Shown here: positions 43,765-54,583 of the stretch, one piece after another
Position numbering within the stretch: the first letter of the stretch is position 1
Layout of the letters: each line of letters starts with the position of its first letter
NCBI GenBank assembly: GCA_030054095.1
Contig: JASGCO010000005.1
Span: 62,001 to 126,000 of the forward strand
Direction: 5' to 3'
Length of the DNA: 64,000 nucleotides
From: Sediminibacterium sp.
GTDB taxonomy: Bacteria > Bacteroidota > Bacteroidia > B-17B0 > Aurantibacillaceae
Made by a program: the position numbers and the translations under genes
The notes under the pieces: generated by a model
Told to the model about the DNA's origin: nothing
Seen by the model: only the letters and a program-made list of their open reading frames with translations
Databases searched by the model: none

Positions 43765-44959
43765 AATTCCCATTCATATTATTGGTGGCGGCACAGCAGC
43801 CTTGTTTTTAGCTGCTGCGCTCGATACCACAAAGTATCAGGTAACTATTTATGAGCGCAACAAAGCGCCGGGACGCAAATTTCTGGTGGCCGGAGACGGG
43901 GGACTTAACCTGTCGTATAACGAAACACCCGAAAAGATGTTGGGGCGTTATATGCCAACAAATCTATTCCACTCCCTTAGCCCTTATTTAAATGTAGAAG
44001 CAATACGATCCTGGTTCAGAGGCATAGGAATAGAAACCTATGTGGGCAGCAGCAACCGCGTATTTCCTATAGAGGGAATAAAGCCGATAACCGTATTAAA
44101 CGCGCTATTGGAAACCCTCGCTCAAAAAGGTGTAACCATTAAAACAGAACACGAATGGATTGGCTTTTCGGAAAGCAATCATGTTTTGATTCATAACCCA
44201 AACGGAACGTTTGAGTTGGATGAAGGAAAGGTTGTTTTTGCGCTCGGCGGCGCTTCCTGGAAGAAAACAGGAAGCGCGGGAGAATGGCTGCATCACTTTG
44301 CGGAAAAGGGGATCAGAACAAAGCCGTTTCAGCCATCGAACTGCGCTTTTGAAATAAAATGGCCGGTTGATGTGTCGGGAAAACTAGCAGGTCAGCCGCT
44401 TAAAAACGTAAGTGTAACCTGCGGAACAAAAGCCGTGAGTGGAGAAGTGGTGCTTACAAAATTTGGAATAGAAGGAAGTGGTATTTATCCTCTGAGTGGT
44501 AAAATACGAGAGGCGTTGAATGAAAATAGTGAAGCGTGCATATTCATTGATTTTAAACCGGTGTGGACAGCAGCACGCATACATGAGGTCTTTATAAAAA
44601 CCAAAGGAAATACGAGCGATCGTCTGCGTCAGGGTTTAAAGTTGGCACCGCCCGTTATGTTACTGCTTAAGCAGTTTTTACCAAAGGAAACGTTTACCAA
44701 TATGGAGTTACTTTGTAAGGCGCTTAAAGCGTTTCCTTTACGTATTACTGCTACCGCGCCACTGGATGAGGCTATCTCTACCGTTGGAGGGATTGATTGC
44801 GATGAGGTGGATCAGAAGTTTGAATTGAAAAAACTGAAAAACTATTTTGTCATTGGCGAACAGCTGGATTGGGATGCACCCACGGGCGGATACTTGATAA
44901 CGGGTTGCTTTGCTCAGGCCATGCACTTAGCAGCCGCTCTAAACCATAGGGTAGATTAA
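43757..44959 (+). CDS. FAD-dependent HI0933-like flavoprotein (TIGR03862 type)
   Basis: The 400 residues start at a TTG (43757) that overlaps the dnaJ stop, giving [23 protein letters not shown] with a GxGxxG/A nucleotide-binding loop. Further family features are [37 protein letters not shown], and [11 protein letters not shown], with a C-terminal [18 protein letters not shown]. These match the HI0933-like flavoproteins, whose substrate is unknown. No ATG fits the start better. Confidence 0.85.
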   Translation: MIKIPIHIIGGGTAALFLAAALDTTKYQVTIYERNKAPGRKFLVAGDGGLNLSYNETPEKMLGRYMPTNLFHSLSPYLNVEAIRSWFRGIGIETYVGSSNRVFPIEGIKPITVLNALLETLAQKGVTIKTEHEWIGFSESNHVLIHNPNGTFELDEGKVVFALGGASWKKTGSAGEWLHHFAEKGIRTKPFQPSNCAFEIKWPVDVSGKLAGQPLKNVSVTCGTKAVSGEVVLTKFGIEGSGIYPLSGKIREALNENSEACIFIDFKPVWTAARIHEVFIKTKGNTSDRLRQGLKLAPPVMLLLKQFLPKETFTNMELLCKALKAFPLRITATAPLDEAISTVGGIDCDEVDQKFELKKLKNYFVIGEQLDWDAPTGGYLITGCFAQAMHLAAALNHRVD

Positions 44960-44992
44960 CGTTTCCAAAACTCGGGAACGTTGGAAAAGTTA
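44955..44992. terminator. Hairpin between the flavoprotein and murF-alr genes
   Basis: TTAACGTTTCCAA at 44955-44967 pairs with TTGGAAAAGTTAA at 44980-44992, with one mismatch, between convergent genes. The TTTCCAA/TTGGAAA core resembles the hairpin attached to repeats R2 and R3. Confidence 0.65.
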
Positions 44993-44999
44993 AAAACGC

Positions 45000-47456
45000 T
45001 TACTCTTGTACATAAATTCGCTTTACCCTTCCGGAAATGCCGGTTAACACCTCGTAGGCAATCGTGTTTAAGTGCTGTGCCATGAGCTGTAATTGTTCTG
45101 ACGATTCAAAAATGATAACCTCATCTCCTTCCTGACAGTCTATTCCGGTAATGTCAATCATGCACATGTCCATACAAATATTACCAATGGTTTTGCGGGC
45201 TTGGCCTTTTATAAACACGGAATGGCGTCCGTTTCCCAGTGCTCTCGGAAACCCGTCGGCATATCCCAGAGGAATGGTGGCAATGGTAATATCTGTTGCT
45301 GCGGTTCCATTTCGGTTATAGCCAACCGTATCGCCAGCCTTAACCCGTTTAATCTGCGAAATACAGGTGCGTAAACGGCTTACGTTTAAAAGGGCCTGTT
45401 GTTCGGCGGAGGAAACACCAATGCCATACATACCGATTCCTAAACGGACCATATCAAAATGTGCCTGTGGAAAGCGGCTTATGCCACCAGAGTTACATAT
45501 GTGTTTAATAACGGAGTAGCCTAACGCCGACTCTAATGTGGTGGCAAAGGTGTGAAATGTTTCGATTTGCGTTTTTGTAAAGCCATCCAGTTCCGGATTG
45601 TCAGATGCGGCAAGGTGAGAAAACACGCTTTGTACTTTTATTAGCGGCGTATCGCTTAATAAAGCAATTAGTGGATTTATGTCGTCAGGTTCAAAACCTA
45701 AGCGGTGCATGCCGGTATCTACTTTAATGTGTACCGGGAATGGATCACCGGAATAATTTTTTTCGAGGTAATTTAAAAACTGCCGCAGTATGGAAAACGA
45801 ATAAATTTCAGGCTCAAGATGGTAGTTAACAATATCGGGCCAGGCATCCTGTTCCGGACTCATCACCATAATGGGCAAACGGATATTGGCTTCTCTTAAC
45901 TCCACGCCTTCATCGGCATAAGCTACAGCCAGGTAATTAACCCCAATGTGTTGCAGGGAGGTAGCAATTTCGGAACTACCGCTGCCATAAGCCGTGGCTT
46001 TTACCATGCACATTAAGCGGGTGGTGTTGGATAACTGACGGCGGAAATGGTTGACATTATGTATCAGGTGATTCAGGTTTATTTCTAAAACCGAATCGTG
46101 ACTTTTTAATTGCAATAAATTACTGATACGCTCAAAACCAAAGCGTCGCGCACCTTTTAACAGAACTGTGGCGTTTTGAAACAGGGTTTGATGCGCCGGG
46201 AAATGCAGAATAAAGTCGGAAGTGTTTTCGAAAAACAAGGTGGCCGATTCACTGAACAGGGACTGATGGTTTAAAATATCGGGACCAATTCCAATCATCA
46301 GGTCTATTTTGGCCTGTTGCATAAGTTGCTGTAAACGCGAGTATAGCACAACCTTATCCATACCGTGTTCTTCCAGATCCGAAATAATAACCACTCTTTT
46401 CTGACGGCGGTGCTGCTGATTCAGAAAATCAAGGGCAATGGAGATGGAATTGAGGTCGGAGTTGTAGAAATCATTTATGATTATACTTTGCCGGATGCCT
46501 GTTTTTACTTCGAGGCGAAGGGCAACGGGTTGCAGCTGGGCAAACCGATCTGCATAACGGGCCGGATTTAATCCGAGTTGCCACAATACACCGGCACAGG
46601 TAACGGCATTGTGTACAGAGGCTTTGTCTGTAAACGGAATGCGCAGTTCTACGGATTGTGTATTATAACGCAACAATAGTGTTGTGGCGTTTTCGGAGCG
46701 CAAGGTGGTAATGGCTATTCCGGTGTGTGATGCGGCATTTATAAACACTGTTTTTTGCGATATCTGTTCCGTAATTTTTTCTTCGGGAACACCATTCATT
46801 ACCAGTTTAGCGGCGGTTTGAAAAAGCAGTATTTTTTCAGAAAGTTTTTCTTCGGCGCCAGAAAACCCTTCGTTGTGGGCATCGCCAAAGCTGGTGAATA
46901 CGCCAATGGTGGGTTGAATAATGTGTTGCAACTTTGCCATTTCGCCGGGCATAGATATACCTGCCTCGAAAATGGCAAGCGTGTGCGAAGCATTTAATTT
47001 AAGCACGCTTAGCGGAACACCTAATTGCGAATTAAAACTTTTTGGACTGCGGCAAATGGTATAATCATTTTGCAGCAGCTGGTATAACCATTCTTTTACA
47101 ACAGTTTTCCCGTTGCTGCCGGTAATACCAATAACCGGAATGTGAAATTGCCGGCGGTGATGTGCCGCCAGTTTTTGAAGAGCGGCCAGCGTATTATTTA
47201 CCACAACAAAAGACGCGTCTTTCAGCCATTCTTCCGTATTTTCGGGAAGCTCAGATACCAGAAAGCAATGGATGTTGCCTTTTAACTGGCTGAGGTAGCG
47301 GTGGCCGTTGTTGCGTTCGGTAACAAGTGCAATAAAGAGTGAACCTGGAGTAAATGTTTGTTGCCGGCTATCGGTCATAAAGGCGTTTACGGGTAAATTT
47401 CCGGAACCGTATAGCTGACCGTCGCAAAGTGTGGCAATATCTGAAATGGTGTACAT
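45000..47456 (-). CDS. murF-alr: Bifunctional MurF-alanine racemase fusion
   Basis: The 818-residue protein joins an N-terminal MurF-type Mur ligase (GITGSNGKTVVKEWLYQLL at about residue 117; FEAGISMPGEM) to a C-terminal alanine racemase (about 450-818). The PLP lysine lies in CMVKATAYGSGSSEIA. The racemase makes D-alanine, and MurF adds D-Ala-D-Ala to UDP-MurNAc-tripeptide. This fusion is characteristic of many Bacteroidota. It converges with the flavoprotein gene. The upstream spacer (47457-47862) holds repeat R2. Confidence 0.95.
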   Translation of the reverse strand: MYTISDIATLCDGQLYGSGNLPVNAFMTDSRQQTFTPGSLFIALVTERNNGHRYLSQLKGNIHCFLVSELPENTEEWLKDASFVVVNNTLAALQKLAAHHRRQFHIPVIGITGSNGKTVVKEWLYQLLQNDYTICRSPKSFNSQLGVPLSVLKLNASHTLAIFEAGISMPGEMAKLQHIIQPTIGVFTSFGDAHNEGFSGAEEKLSEKILLFQTAAKLVMNGVPEEKITEQISQKTVFINAASHTGIAITTLRSENATTLLLRYNTQSVELRIPFTDKASVHNAVTCAGVLWQLGLNPARYADRFAQLQPVALRLEVKTGIRQSIIINDFYNSDLNSISIALDFLNQQHRRQKRVVIISDLEEHGMDKVVLYSRLQQLMQQAKIDLMIGIGPDILNHQSLFSESATLFFENTSDFILHFPAHQTLFQNATVLLKGARRFGFERISNLLQLKSHDSVLEINLNHLIHNVNHFRRQLSNTTRLMCMVKATAYGSGSSEIATSLQHIGVNYLAVAYADEGVELREANIRLPIMVMSPEQDAWPDIVNYHLEPEIYSFSILRQFLNYLEKNYSGDPFPVHIKVDTGMHRLGFEPDDINPLIALLSDTPLIKVQSVFSHLAASDNPELDGFTKTQIETFHTFATTLESALGYSVIKHICNSGGISRFPQAHFDMVRLGIGMYGIGVSSAEQQALLNVSRLRTCISQIKRVKAGDTVGYNRNGTAATDITIATIPLGYADGFPRALGNGRHSVFIKGQARKTIGNICMDMCMIDITGIDCQEGDEVIIFESSEQLQLMAQHLNTIAYEVLTGISGRVKRIYVQE

Positions 47457-47545
47457 GTTATCTGTTGCGCTAAGTTACTATCAATATTGTTTAACCCAAA
47501 TTATACCACTGGAAATTGAAGAATCTCACATTCGCGAATCTTTTC

Positions 47546-47725
47546 GGCCAGGGATGGAAGCGGCAGCCCCGCGATGGCCGTGGCGAGTCAGCGCACCGTG
47601 GCGGAGGCGACATCAGAAGCCCCCGCACACGGCTGCGATGCCGCAACGGACGAGCGGGCTAAAGTGTACAGCCCGACCCCGGCGTGAGGATAACCTTTTC
47701 CAAAGTTCTGAAACTTTGGAAAAGG
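47546..47725 (+). repeat. Copy R2 of the dispersed GC-rich structured repeat
   Basis: This copy runs from GGCCAGGGATGGAAGCGGC at 47546 to the end of a perfect 14-bp hairpin (CCTTTTCCAAAGTT at 47694, AACTTTGGAAAAGG at 47712). Between them lie GCGAGTCAGC, GGCGAC, AAGCCCCCG and GATGCCGC, plus a GGGCT/AGCCC hairpin near 47657-47673. It matches the copy at 60418 over its whole length in opposite orientation. Confidence 0.8.
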
Positions 47726-47862
47726 TGTAGGGTAGAAACGGGGAGGTCGCCAAAGCAGGCAAACTAAAGAAGCGTTTACCTTTAACAACACTTATGTTTT
47801 TTTAACGGACGATATGTAACCTTTTAAGACCCTTCCATTATATTTACCAATTCTGGCATAAT

Positions 47863-50598
47863 ATGAGGAAATTATACACGGTTCTGATTTTAGTAATTGG
47901 GTCTTGGTTCGCTCTTATGGCGCAACAGCCAAAGTTGACCATTAATGGGCAGGTAGCCGACACCATTGCAAAAAAGGGATTGCCCCACGCGTTAATGATG
48001 GCGGTGCGTTATCAGGACTCGGCTCTGGTTGGTTATACGCGAAGTAATGCAGAAGGTGTTTTTAAACCTTTATCAATTCCTAAAGACACGTTTTTTATTA
48101 TTGTATCACACCCCCAGTTCAGCGATCAAACGTATTTTTTGGTGCCTACTGAAAAAGATACGGCCTATACATTTGGTAAAATTATTTTACCACCTAAATC
48201 GGTAACACTGAATGAAGTGTTGGTTATTGCCAATAAGGAAAAGGTGTATTATAAAGGAGATACCCTTGTGTTTAATGCCGACTCATTTAAAACCCGGGCG
48301 AATGCCACAGTGGAGGATTTACTAAAAAAATTACCGGGTGTGAGGGTTGACGCGAAAGGCAAAATTACCGTGGAAGGAAAACAAGTGGATCAGGTATTGG
48401 TGGATGGCGACGAATTTTTTGGCACAGATCCTACTATGGCCACCCGCAACCTGAACGCTAATACGGTAGAAACGGTTCAGGTGTTTGAAAAGAAAAGTGA
48501 TAATGCGGACAGCAAAGACGAAACAGTTAAGGTAATGAACCTGAAATTGAAAGAAGATTCTAAAAAGGGTTATTTCGGTAAAATAAGCGCGGCAGGAGAT
48601 TATCATCCGTTTTATGAAGGAGACATTTTACTGAACCGTTTCCGCAAATTGCAAAAAATATCAGTGTTTGGATTAGCCAGTAATACACCCCGTCAGGGAT
48701 TTGATTGGTCTGACGCGGATAAATACGGATTAAACAACGAATTTCCATGGGGGTATGACGAGGAAAACGATACATGGACCAGTAATAACGACCAAGGTGC
48801 CGGCATCCCTCAGGTACTGAAAACAGGGGTTTATTTTAATGATAAATTTGGTAAGAACACAAAAGTAAACGCGAATTATACCTACGATAACCGGTTGATG
48901 GACACTTATAAAGAAACGTACACCCAGTTTTTCTTTAACGACACCACTTATAGTACACGGCAGATAAATAACGGTACACGAACCAATCAGGGACACCGGC
49001 TAAACGTGAAGATAACGCAGAAACTGGATTCGTTAACCGAGTTGATTATTGCACCAAAGCTGAACCTGAGTAATGGCAATAACACAACCACCCAACAGGA
49101 TGATTTTTTTGCCAGCGATAATACGTTTACCCGCGAAACGTTCATTAGCAATCGTTCTAAAAACGCTGTAACAGAGGCAGGAGGGAAGTTAACCCTTAAC
49201 CGTGATTTTAAAAAGAAAGACAGGCGCTTAACGGTTAATTACAACATTAATTCTGTAACAGACCGGGCCAACGCGTATTTAAAGACAGACTACCTGTTTA
49301 AAAACAGTAGTCTTAATTCGGCATTAAATCAAAAGCGGAATATGGCCAATGATAAGATGGATCACAACGCCGCCGTTTTATACACAGAGCCCCTTACACT
49401 CAAAATTAAACTGGAAGTAGGGTATGATTTTACACACAACTATCAGGATAATAACCGTAAAACGTATGATTCTACCAGTGTGGCTACAGATATAGAAAAT
49501 CCGGGCCAGTCGAATCATTTCCGCAATACAAGAATGGTAAACCGCATTACCTCACGGTTTATATATGAAGTTAAGAAGTACAAAATTTCTTTGGGAACAC
49601 GTTTACGACAAGTGGATCAAAGCAGTTTTAATGTTAGTACCGGCCAGCCGCTAAACCTTTCTATACAGAACATTTTACCCTATGGTGGATTGCGTTATAA
49701 ATTTAATCAGGGCACAAATCTGAATTTTAATTACAACACCTCTGCTGCTTTGCCCGATGTAAAGCAATTACAGCCCGTTATTGATAACACAGACCCTAAC
49801 CGTATTTATCAGGGAAATCCTTTGTTGAAACCATCGTTCAATAACAGTTTCCGGCTTAATTTTCATACGTATAAAAGCATTAGTGAGCAAAATTTTTATG
49901 CCAATCTTAATTTTGATAACACTTACAATGCGATTACCAACACGCTGGTATATGATAACGATGGTAAAGCTATTTCGCAACCAGTTAACGTTAACGGAAA
50001 CTATAATGCCAACGCCTATATTGGCGGCGGAACGCCTGTTTTCAATCGATTTTTACAGATGTATGTTAACCTCAATACCTCTTTAAACAATAATATTTCG
50101 TTTGTTAACGCGCAACGTAATATTACACGTAATATTCAAAATGGGGTAAATGTTAGCCTAAACAAACAGGAAGAGAAGTTTGACGCGGCCCTGAGTGTAG
50201 AATACAATTATAACATCCCGTCTTCCTCGCTAAGCAACACCAGCAACCAACCTTACGACTCTTACGGTCTTTCCGCTGAATTCCACGTAAAACTGCCCAA
50301 AAATTTTGCCATAGGCAGCGACGCGAGTTATACCAAAAACAATCAACGGGCTGCGGGGTATAATCTGAGTTTTGTGATCTGGAATGCATCTGTTTCTAAA
50401 ACTTTTCTGAAGACAGAAAATCTGGTAGTATCCCTTTTGGCATACGACATTCTGAATCAGAACATCAACAATAACCGTATGGTAATGGATAACCGCATCA
50501 TTGATACTAAAACAAGGGTAATACGTCAATACTTTCTGGCAAAAGTGTTATTTAAGTTCAACAGTCAGAAAACAAAGGAGGAAGACAATGATTACTAA
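47863..50598 (+). CDS. TonB-dependent-receptor-like outer-membrane beta-barrel protein
   Basis: The 911-residue protein starts with a signal peptide (MRKLYTVLILVIGSWFALMAQ) and a carboxypeptidase-regulatory-like domain (about 23-115). A plug-like region with DLLKKLPGVRVDAKGKITVEGKQVDQVLVDGDEFFG follows, then a beta-barrel with many alternating strands. It belongs to the 'outer membrane beta-barrel family' of Bacteroidota, related to TonB-dependent receptors, with no clear TonB box. The GLPGLI gene overlaps its end by 11 bases, a common pairing. The transported ligand is unknown. Confidence 0.88.
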   Translation: MRKLYTVLILVIGSWFALMAQQPKLTINGQVADTIAKKGLPHALMMAVRYQDSALVGYTRSNAEGVFKPLSIPKDTFFIIVSHPQFSDQTYFLVPTEKDTAYTFGKIILPPKSVTLNEVLVIANKEKVYYKGDTLVFNADSFKTRANATVEDLLKKLPGVRVDAKGKITVEGKQVDQVLVDGDEFFGTDPTMATRNLNANTVETVQVFEKKSDNADSKDETVKVMNLKLKEDSKKGYFGKISAAGDYHPFYEGDILLNRFRKLQKISVFGLASNTPRQGFDWSDADKYGLNNEFPWGYDEENDTWTSNNDQGAGIPQVLKTGVYFNDKFGKNTKVNANYTYDNRLMDTYKETYTQFFFNDTTYSTRQINNGTRTNQGHRLNVKITQKLDSLTELIIAPKLNLSNGNNTTTQQDDFFASDNTFTRETFISNRSKNAVTEAGGKLTLNRDFKKKDRRLTVNYNINSVTDRANAYLKTDYLFKNSSLNSALNQKRNMANDKMDHNAAVLYTEPLTLKIKLEVGYDFTHNYQDNNRKTYDSTSVATDIENPGQSNHFRNTRMVNRITSRFIYEVKKYKISLGTRLRQVDQSSFNVSTGQPLNLSIQNILPYGGLRYKFNQGTNLNFNYNTSAALPDVKQLQPVIDNTDPNRIYQGNPLLKPSFNNSFRLNFHTYKSISEQNFYANLNFDNTYNAITNTLVYDNDGKAISQPVNVNGNYNANAYIGGGTPVFNRFLQMYVNLNTSLNNNISFVNAQRNITRNIQNGVNVSLNKQEEKFDAALSVEYNYNIPSSSLSNTSNQPYDSYGLSAEFHVKLPKNFAIGSDASYTKNNQRAAGYNLSFVIWNASVSKTFLKTENLVVSLLAYDILNQNINNNRMVMDNRIIDTKTRVIRQYFLAKVLFKFNSQKTKEEDNDY

Positions 50599-51310
50599 AC
50601 ACCAACTACTTGTACTATTACTTTGTTTCATAATGATTCAAAGCCGGGCTCAGATTTCTTCTGGAAAGATTACATACGAGCGTAAAACCAATCTTTACAA
50701 AAAATTTAAAGATAACGATGTAAAAGAGTGGATAAAGGAAGCCGACAAAATTAAAACGGATTTCTTTGAGCTTTATTTTACAGACACATTTTCACTGTTT
50801 AAATTGCAGGAAAGCGATTTAAAGGAAAGCTATAGCTGGGCTACCAGTAAAAATACAGTTTACCAGAATTTTAAAACGGGTAAACGTTACATTGTTAAAA
50901 CGATATGGAGCGAGGAATTGCACATGACCGATACGCTTAAAACCATACGTTGGCAAATAACAGAAAGTTCCAGAAAAATAGCAGGATACAATTGCCGGAA
51001 AGCCATTTGGAAAGTGAACGACACGACTAAGATATATGCCTGGTTTTCTCAGGAACTGGAACCCTCTACCGGCCCCGAGAGTTTTCTTGGCCTTCCGGGA
51101 ACCATTCTGGGTTTGGCAACTGAAGATGGCGGTGTAGTTTATTTTGCTAAAAAAGTAGAGATTTTGAAACCAGAAGCGAAACTGTTTGAGTTACCTAAGA
51201 AAAAGAAGGTATATACGATCAAGGAACTAAAAGATCAGGTGGAAAAGCAATACGGTCGCGAAAAGTGGGGAAAACGGATGATTAACGAAAACTTTGGCCC
51301 CGTCTGGTAA
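50588..51310 (+). CDS. GLPGLI family secreted protein
   Basis: This 240-residue protein has a signal peptide (LLVLLLCFIMIQSRAQ) and the family signature near residue 175, SFLGLPGTILGLATEDGGVVYF, in place of the eponymous GLPGLI. The conserved YERKTNL strand near the start and the IAGYNCRKAIWKV segment also fit. GLPGLI proteins occur next to TonB-dependent-receptor-like genes in Bacteroidota, as here, and are probably periplasmic partners of those receptors; the molecular role is unknown. Confidence 0.92.
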   Translation: MITKHQLLVLLLCFIMIQSRAQISSGKITYERKTNLYKKFKDNDVKEWIKEADKIKTDFFELYFTDTFSLFKLQESDLKESYSWATSKNTVYQNFKTGKRYIVKTIWSEELHMTDTLKTIRWQITESSRKIAGYNCRKAIWKVNDTTKIYAWFSQELEPSTGPESFLGLPGTILGLATEDGGVVYFAKKVEILKPEAKLFELPKKKKVYTIKELKDQVEKQYGREKWGKRMINENFGPVW

Positions 51311-51329
51311 ACGCTAATTATTTTGTTTA

Positions 51330-52196
51330 TTAACCAAGATACCCTTTTAACAGACGGCTCCTGGAACCATGCTTTAAGCGACGAACCGCCTTTTCCTTTA
51401 TCTGCCGGACACGTTCACGGGTAAGATCAAATTTTTCACCGATTTCCTCAAGACTATGTGGATGCGTGCCATTTAGGCCAAAAAATAACTTTACCACATC
51501 GGCTTCGCGGCCCGTTAAAGTAGAGAGTGCCCTATCTATCTCTTTATTTAGGCTTTCGTTGATAAGCACTGACTCAGGACTAATGGCGTTATTATTCACA
51601 AATAAATCATACATGGTACCCCCCTCATCATCTCCACCAAGAGGTGCATCCATGCTCATGTGTCGCGAATTGTTTTTTAATGTTTCCTGTATGTCTTGAG
51701 GTAACATTTCCAGTTCCACGCTTAATTCATCAAAACTGGGCTCCCTTTCCAGATCCTGTTCCAGTTTCGAAAACGTTTTGTTGATTTTATTAATGGCGCC
51801 TATTTTGTTTAAGGGTAACCTTACAATACGGCTTTGTTCAGCTAATGCTTGTAATATGCTTTGGCGAATCCACCACACAGCGTATGAAATAAATTTAAAG
51901 CCCCTGGTTTCGTCAAAGCGCTGCGCGGCTTTAATTAAACCCAGGTTTCCTTCGTTAATAAGATCGGGTAAACTTAAACCCTGATTCTGATATTGCTTGC
52001 TAACCGACACAACAAACCTTAAATTGGCTTTAACCATTTTGTCGAGGGCTTTCTGATCGCCCATTTTTATCTTTTTAGCCAATTCTACCTCTTCGTCAGC
52101 GGTAATAAGTTCTACCCTTCCAATATCCTGAAGATACATGTCTAAAGAAGCGGTCTCACGATTGGTAATCTGCTTGGTAATTTTAAGTTGTCTCAT
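51330..52196 (-). CDS. rpoD: Primary RNA polymerase sigma factor (RpoD/SigA type)
   Basis: The 288-residue sigma factor has regions 1.2 ([25 protein letters not shown]), 2 ([54 protein letters not shown] with the conserved WWIRQ), 3 (RLPLNKI) and 4 ([26 protein letters not shown]). A long N-terminal domain is missing, which is normal for Bacteroidota primary sigma factors. It recognises the TAnnTTTG / TTG promoters seen in this window. It converges with the GLPGLI gene. Confidence 0.95.
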   Translation of the reverse strand: MRQLKITKQITNRETASLDMYLQDIGRVELITADEEVELAKKIKMGDQKALDKMVKANLRFVVSVSKQYQNQGLSLPDLINEGNLGLIKAAQRFDETRGFKFISYAVWWIRQSILQALAEQSRIVRLPLNKIGAINKINKTFSKLEQDLEREPSFDELSVELEMLPQDIQETLKNNSRHMSMDAPLGGDDEGGTMYDLFVNNNAISPESVLINESLNKEIDRALSTLTGREADVVKLFFGLNGTHPHSLEEIGEKFDLTRERVRQIKEKAVRRLKHGSRSRLLKGYLG

Positions 52197-52417
52197 AATG
52201 CGTGCCGTTTATGATTCTGTAAAATATGATACGTTATTTTCTGACCAATAAGGTATACGTGAATATACTGCCGGAGTTGCGCCAGAAAGCCCCCTCCTGT
52301 TCAAAAAATGAGTAAATGGAACAAACTATTGAGTGAGGGCTATTGTTGAAAATTTGAAACAGAAACCTGAAATTTTAGTTGCACAAAACGTATAAAATAT
52401 TGCGACCTTTATGCGCT

Positions 52418-54073
52418 ATGCTGAGGAAATTATATATCCGGAATTTTGCGTTAATCCGGGAGATGGATGTGGCCTTTCCAAAAGGATTAACCGTTATTAC
52501 CGGTGAAACAGGTGCCGGGAAATCCATTTTTCTGGAAGCGCTTGGTTTGGTGTTGGGGAAACGGGCAGATACATCAGCCCTTCAGGATAAATCGCAAAAA
52601 TGTATTATTGAAGCAGAGTTTGAACTAAACAAAGCGGTTGTTGGCTCCATTTTTGAAGAACACGAACTGGATTTTGAAAGCAATGCGATTATCCGTCGCG
52701 AAATCAGTTCAGAAGGAAAGTCCAGGTCTTTTTTAAATGATAGTCTGGTTAGTCTTACTGTTTTAAAGCAACTGGCAGATCACGTCATTGATATTCACTC
52801 TCAGCACGAAACCCTTTTGTTAGGCGATACGCAATTTCGGTTCGATATTGTAGATGCCTTTGCCGGAACCACAGAGTTATACAGTACATATTACAAGCAC
52901 TGGCAGGAACACGGTCGCTTGCTGAAACAACAACAGGCATGGCTCGATCAGGAGCAACAGGCAAAAAAAGAGCACGATTACATACAGTTTTTGTTTAACG
53001 AGTTAAACGAGGAGCCCTTTCGGGAAGGCGATTTAAAAGCCTTCGAAGAAGAGGCGGCGGCTCTTGAAAATGCAGGATACATAAAATCACAATTAGGCTT
53101 AGCAAGCCAGATTCTGAGTACCGGTGAAGCCCATGTATTGAGCGCGTTGACTCAGGCCCGTCAGGCGCTTGGGACGGTAGCGAAATTTAAATCGGATTAT
53201 CAGACCTATACAGAACGACTGAACTCCGCAATAATTGAGCTTAAGGATCTTGCCGGGGAACTGGAAAGGGAGGCGGAAAGCGTATCGCTCGATCCGGCCC
53301 GGTTAGAATGGCTGAATGAAAAAACCGACCGGCTAAATCGCCTGATGAAAAAACATGGTGTTACAACAGAGACCGCTTTGATGGCTGAAAAGGAAAAACT
53401 GGAACAACAGTTAGTACAATTCTCGTCTCTGGCAGAACACATTGAAAAAGGGAACAAGGCCATTGAAAAAGCCTATAACGAATGTGTTAAACGTGCAGAA
53501 GAATTAAGCAGGAAAAGAGCGGGCGTTTTAAAACAACTGGAAGAAGACATGAATACACTGTTACGTGATTTATCTATGCCTAACGCCCGGTTTGTTGCCG
53601 AATTAAATCATAACCCCGAACCCAATAGTTTTGGGTTCGATGAGTTACGGTTTATGTTTAGCGCCAACAAAGGATCCGATTTTAAAGAATTACAAAAAGT
53701 GGCCTCTGGTGGCGAATTGAGCCGGGTCATGTTAAGTTTAAAGAGCCTGCTGGCAGGAAAAAAGCAACTACCTACCATTATTTTTGATGAAATTGACACT
53801 GGGGTAAGCGGCGATGTAGCAGCCAAAATAGGCAACATTCTCGAAAAAATGGGATCAGAACTTCAGGTAATCAGTATAACCCATCTGCCGCAAATAGCAA
53901 GCAAAGGCAAACACCATCTGTTTGTTTATAAACAGGACGATGAAAAGCAAACCAATTCTTTTATTAAGGCTTTAACCAAAGAAGAACGGGTGAACGAAAT
54001 AGCGAAAATGCTTAGCGCCGGAACCCCAACCACATCCGCGCTTAAAAACGCGAAGGAGTTACTTAATGGTTGA
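52418..54073 (+). CDS. recN: DNA repair protein RecN
   Basis: RecN is an SMC-like ATPase that acts early in double-strand-break repair and promotes strand invasion. I place the start at the ATG at 52418, because MLRKLYIRNFALIREMD is the conserved N-terminus. The 551 residues have Walker A GETGAGKSIFLEALG, long coiled coils between about 150 and 370, a signature SGGELSRVMLSLK and Walker B TIIFDEIDTGVSG, with a C-terminal switch VISITHLPQIAS. The gene is divergent from rpoD. Confidence 0.95.
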   Translation: MLRKLYIRNFALIREMDVAFPKGLTVITGETGAGKSIFLEALGLVLGKRADTSALQDKSQKCIIEAEFELNKAVVGSIFEEHELDFESNAIIRREISSEGKSRSFLNDSLVSLTVLKQLADHVIDIHSQHETLLLGDTQFRFDIVDAFAGTTELYSTYYKHWQEHGRLLKQQQAWLDQEQQAKKEHDYIQFLFNELNEEPFREGDLKAFEEEAAALENAGYIKSQLGLASQILSTGEAHVLSALTQARQALGTVAKFKSDYQTYTERLNSAIIELKDLAGELEREAESVSLDPARLEWLNEKTDRLNRLMKKHGVTTETALMAEKEKLEQQLVQFSSLAEHIEKGNKAIEKAYNECVKRAEELSRKRAGVLKQLEEDMNTLLRDLSMPNARFVAELNHNPEPNSFGFDELRFMFSANKGSDFKELQKVASGGELSRVMLSLKSLLAGKKQLPTIIFDEIDTGVSGDVAAKIGNILEKMGSELQVISITHLPQIASKGKHHLFVYKQDDEKQTNSFIKALTKEERVNEIAKMLSAGTPTTSALKNAKELLNG

Positions 54074-54149
54074 TTATCAGTGCATTATGTTTTTGGCACA
54101 GCGTTTGTTTTCTTTTAAATAAATACTCATCTTTATAAAAATTAATACC

Positions 54150-54500
54150 ATGAAACAGATCATTGCCCTTCTTTTTAGTGTAAGTCTCTTATTTGGCTGT
54201 AAGGCCAAATCTGCGGGACAAAATTCGGGAACCGGTTCAACAGATACACCTGCAAGCTGCGCCGCCAAAGTAAGTTTTGGTAGTTCTGGTAGCGGAATAG
54301 ACGGTGTTAAATACGAAGCGGTTAAAAAGTTGATTGAAAGCAAAAAACTAAAATTTGAAGAAAAACGCATGGGGCGGGAGGGTGAAAGAGAAATCTGTTT
54401 GCCATTAACAGAATTAAAGGCCTCGGAAAAAACGGCATTTATTGAACAGTTGAAAAAAACCGCAGAGGGAGGTCAATTGGTTTCAGTATCAGCAAATTAG
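54150..54500 (+). CDS. Small lipoprotein of unknown function
   Basis: The 116-residue product has a lipoprotein signal (IIALLFSVSLLFGC) and a linker rich in Gly and Ser. It then carries a cysteine-containing domain (CAAKVSFGSSGSGIDGVKYEAVKKLIESKKL), with a second cysteine in EREICLPLTELKASE. The compact alpha-beta pattern and two cysteines recur in a set of short Bacteroidota lipoproteins that I cannot name. It lies between recN and pckA and ends in a terminator. Confidence 0.65.
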   Translation: MKQIIALLFSVSLLFGCKAKSAGQNSGTGSTDTPASCAAKVSFGSSGSGIDGVKYEAVKKLIESKKLKFEEKRMGREGEREICLPLTELKASEKTAFIEQLKKTAEGGQLVSVSAN

Positions 54501-54521
54501 AACAGATCAACTTTGTGAATA

Positions 54522-54550
54522 AACGGGCAGTAACGGCCCGTTTTTTTTTG
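54522..54550 (+). terminator. Rho-independent terminator after the small lipoprotein
   Basis: AACGGGC at 54522-54528 and GCCCGTT at 54536-54542 form a 7-bp stem followed by a run of T residues. Confidence 0.85.
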
Positions 54551-54558
54551 TATTTTTG
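54551..54558 (+). promoter_or_regulatory. Bacteroidota -7 box for pckA
   Basis: TATTTTTG matches TAnnTTTG, 25 bases before the pckA ATG. It follows directly on the terminator of the upstream gene. Confidence 0.55.
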
Positions 54559-54583
54559 CAAAACTAATTAAACACTTTTTTAA

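Noticed and set aside
47431..47730. Frames running through the GC-rich repeats, also at 31483-31683 and 60496-60681
   Set aside because: Their composition follows the repeat, not a protein, and they are not conserved between copies in frame.
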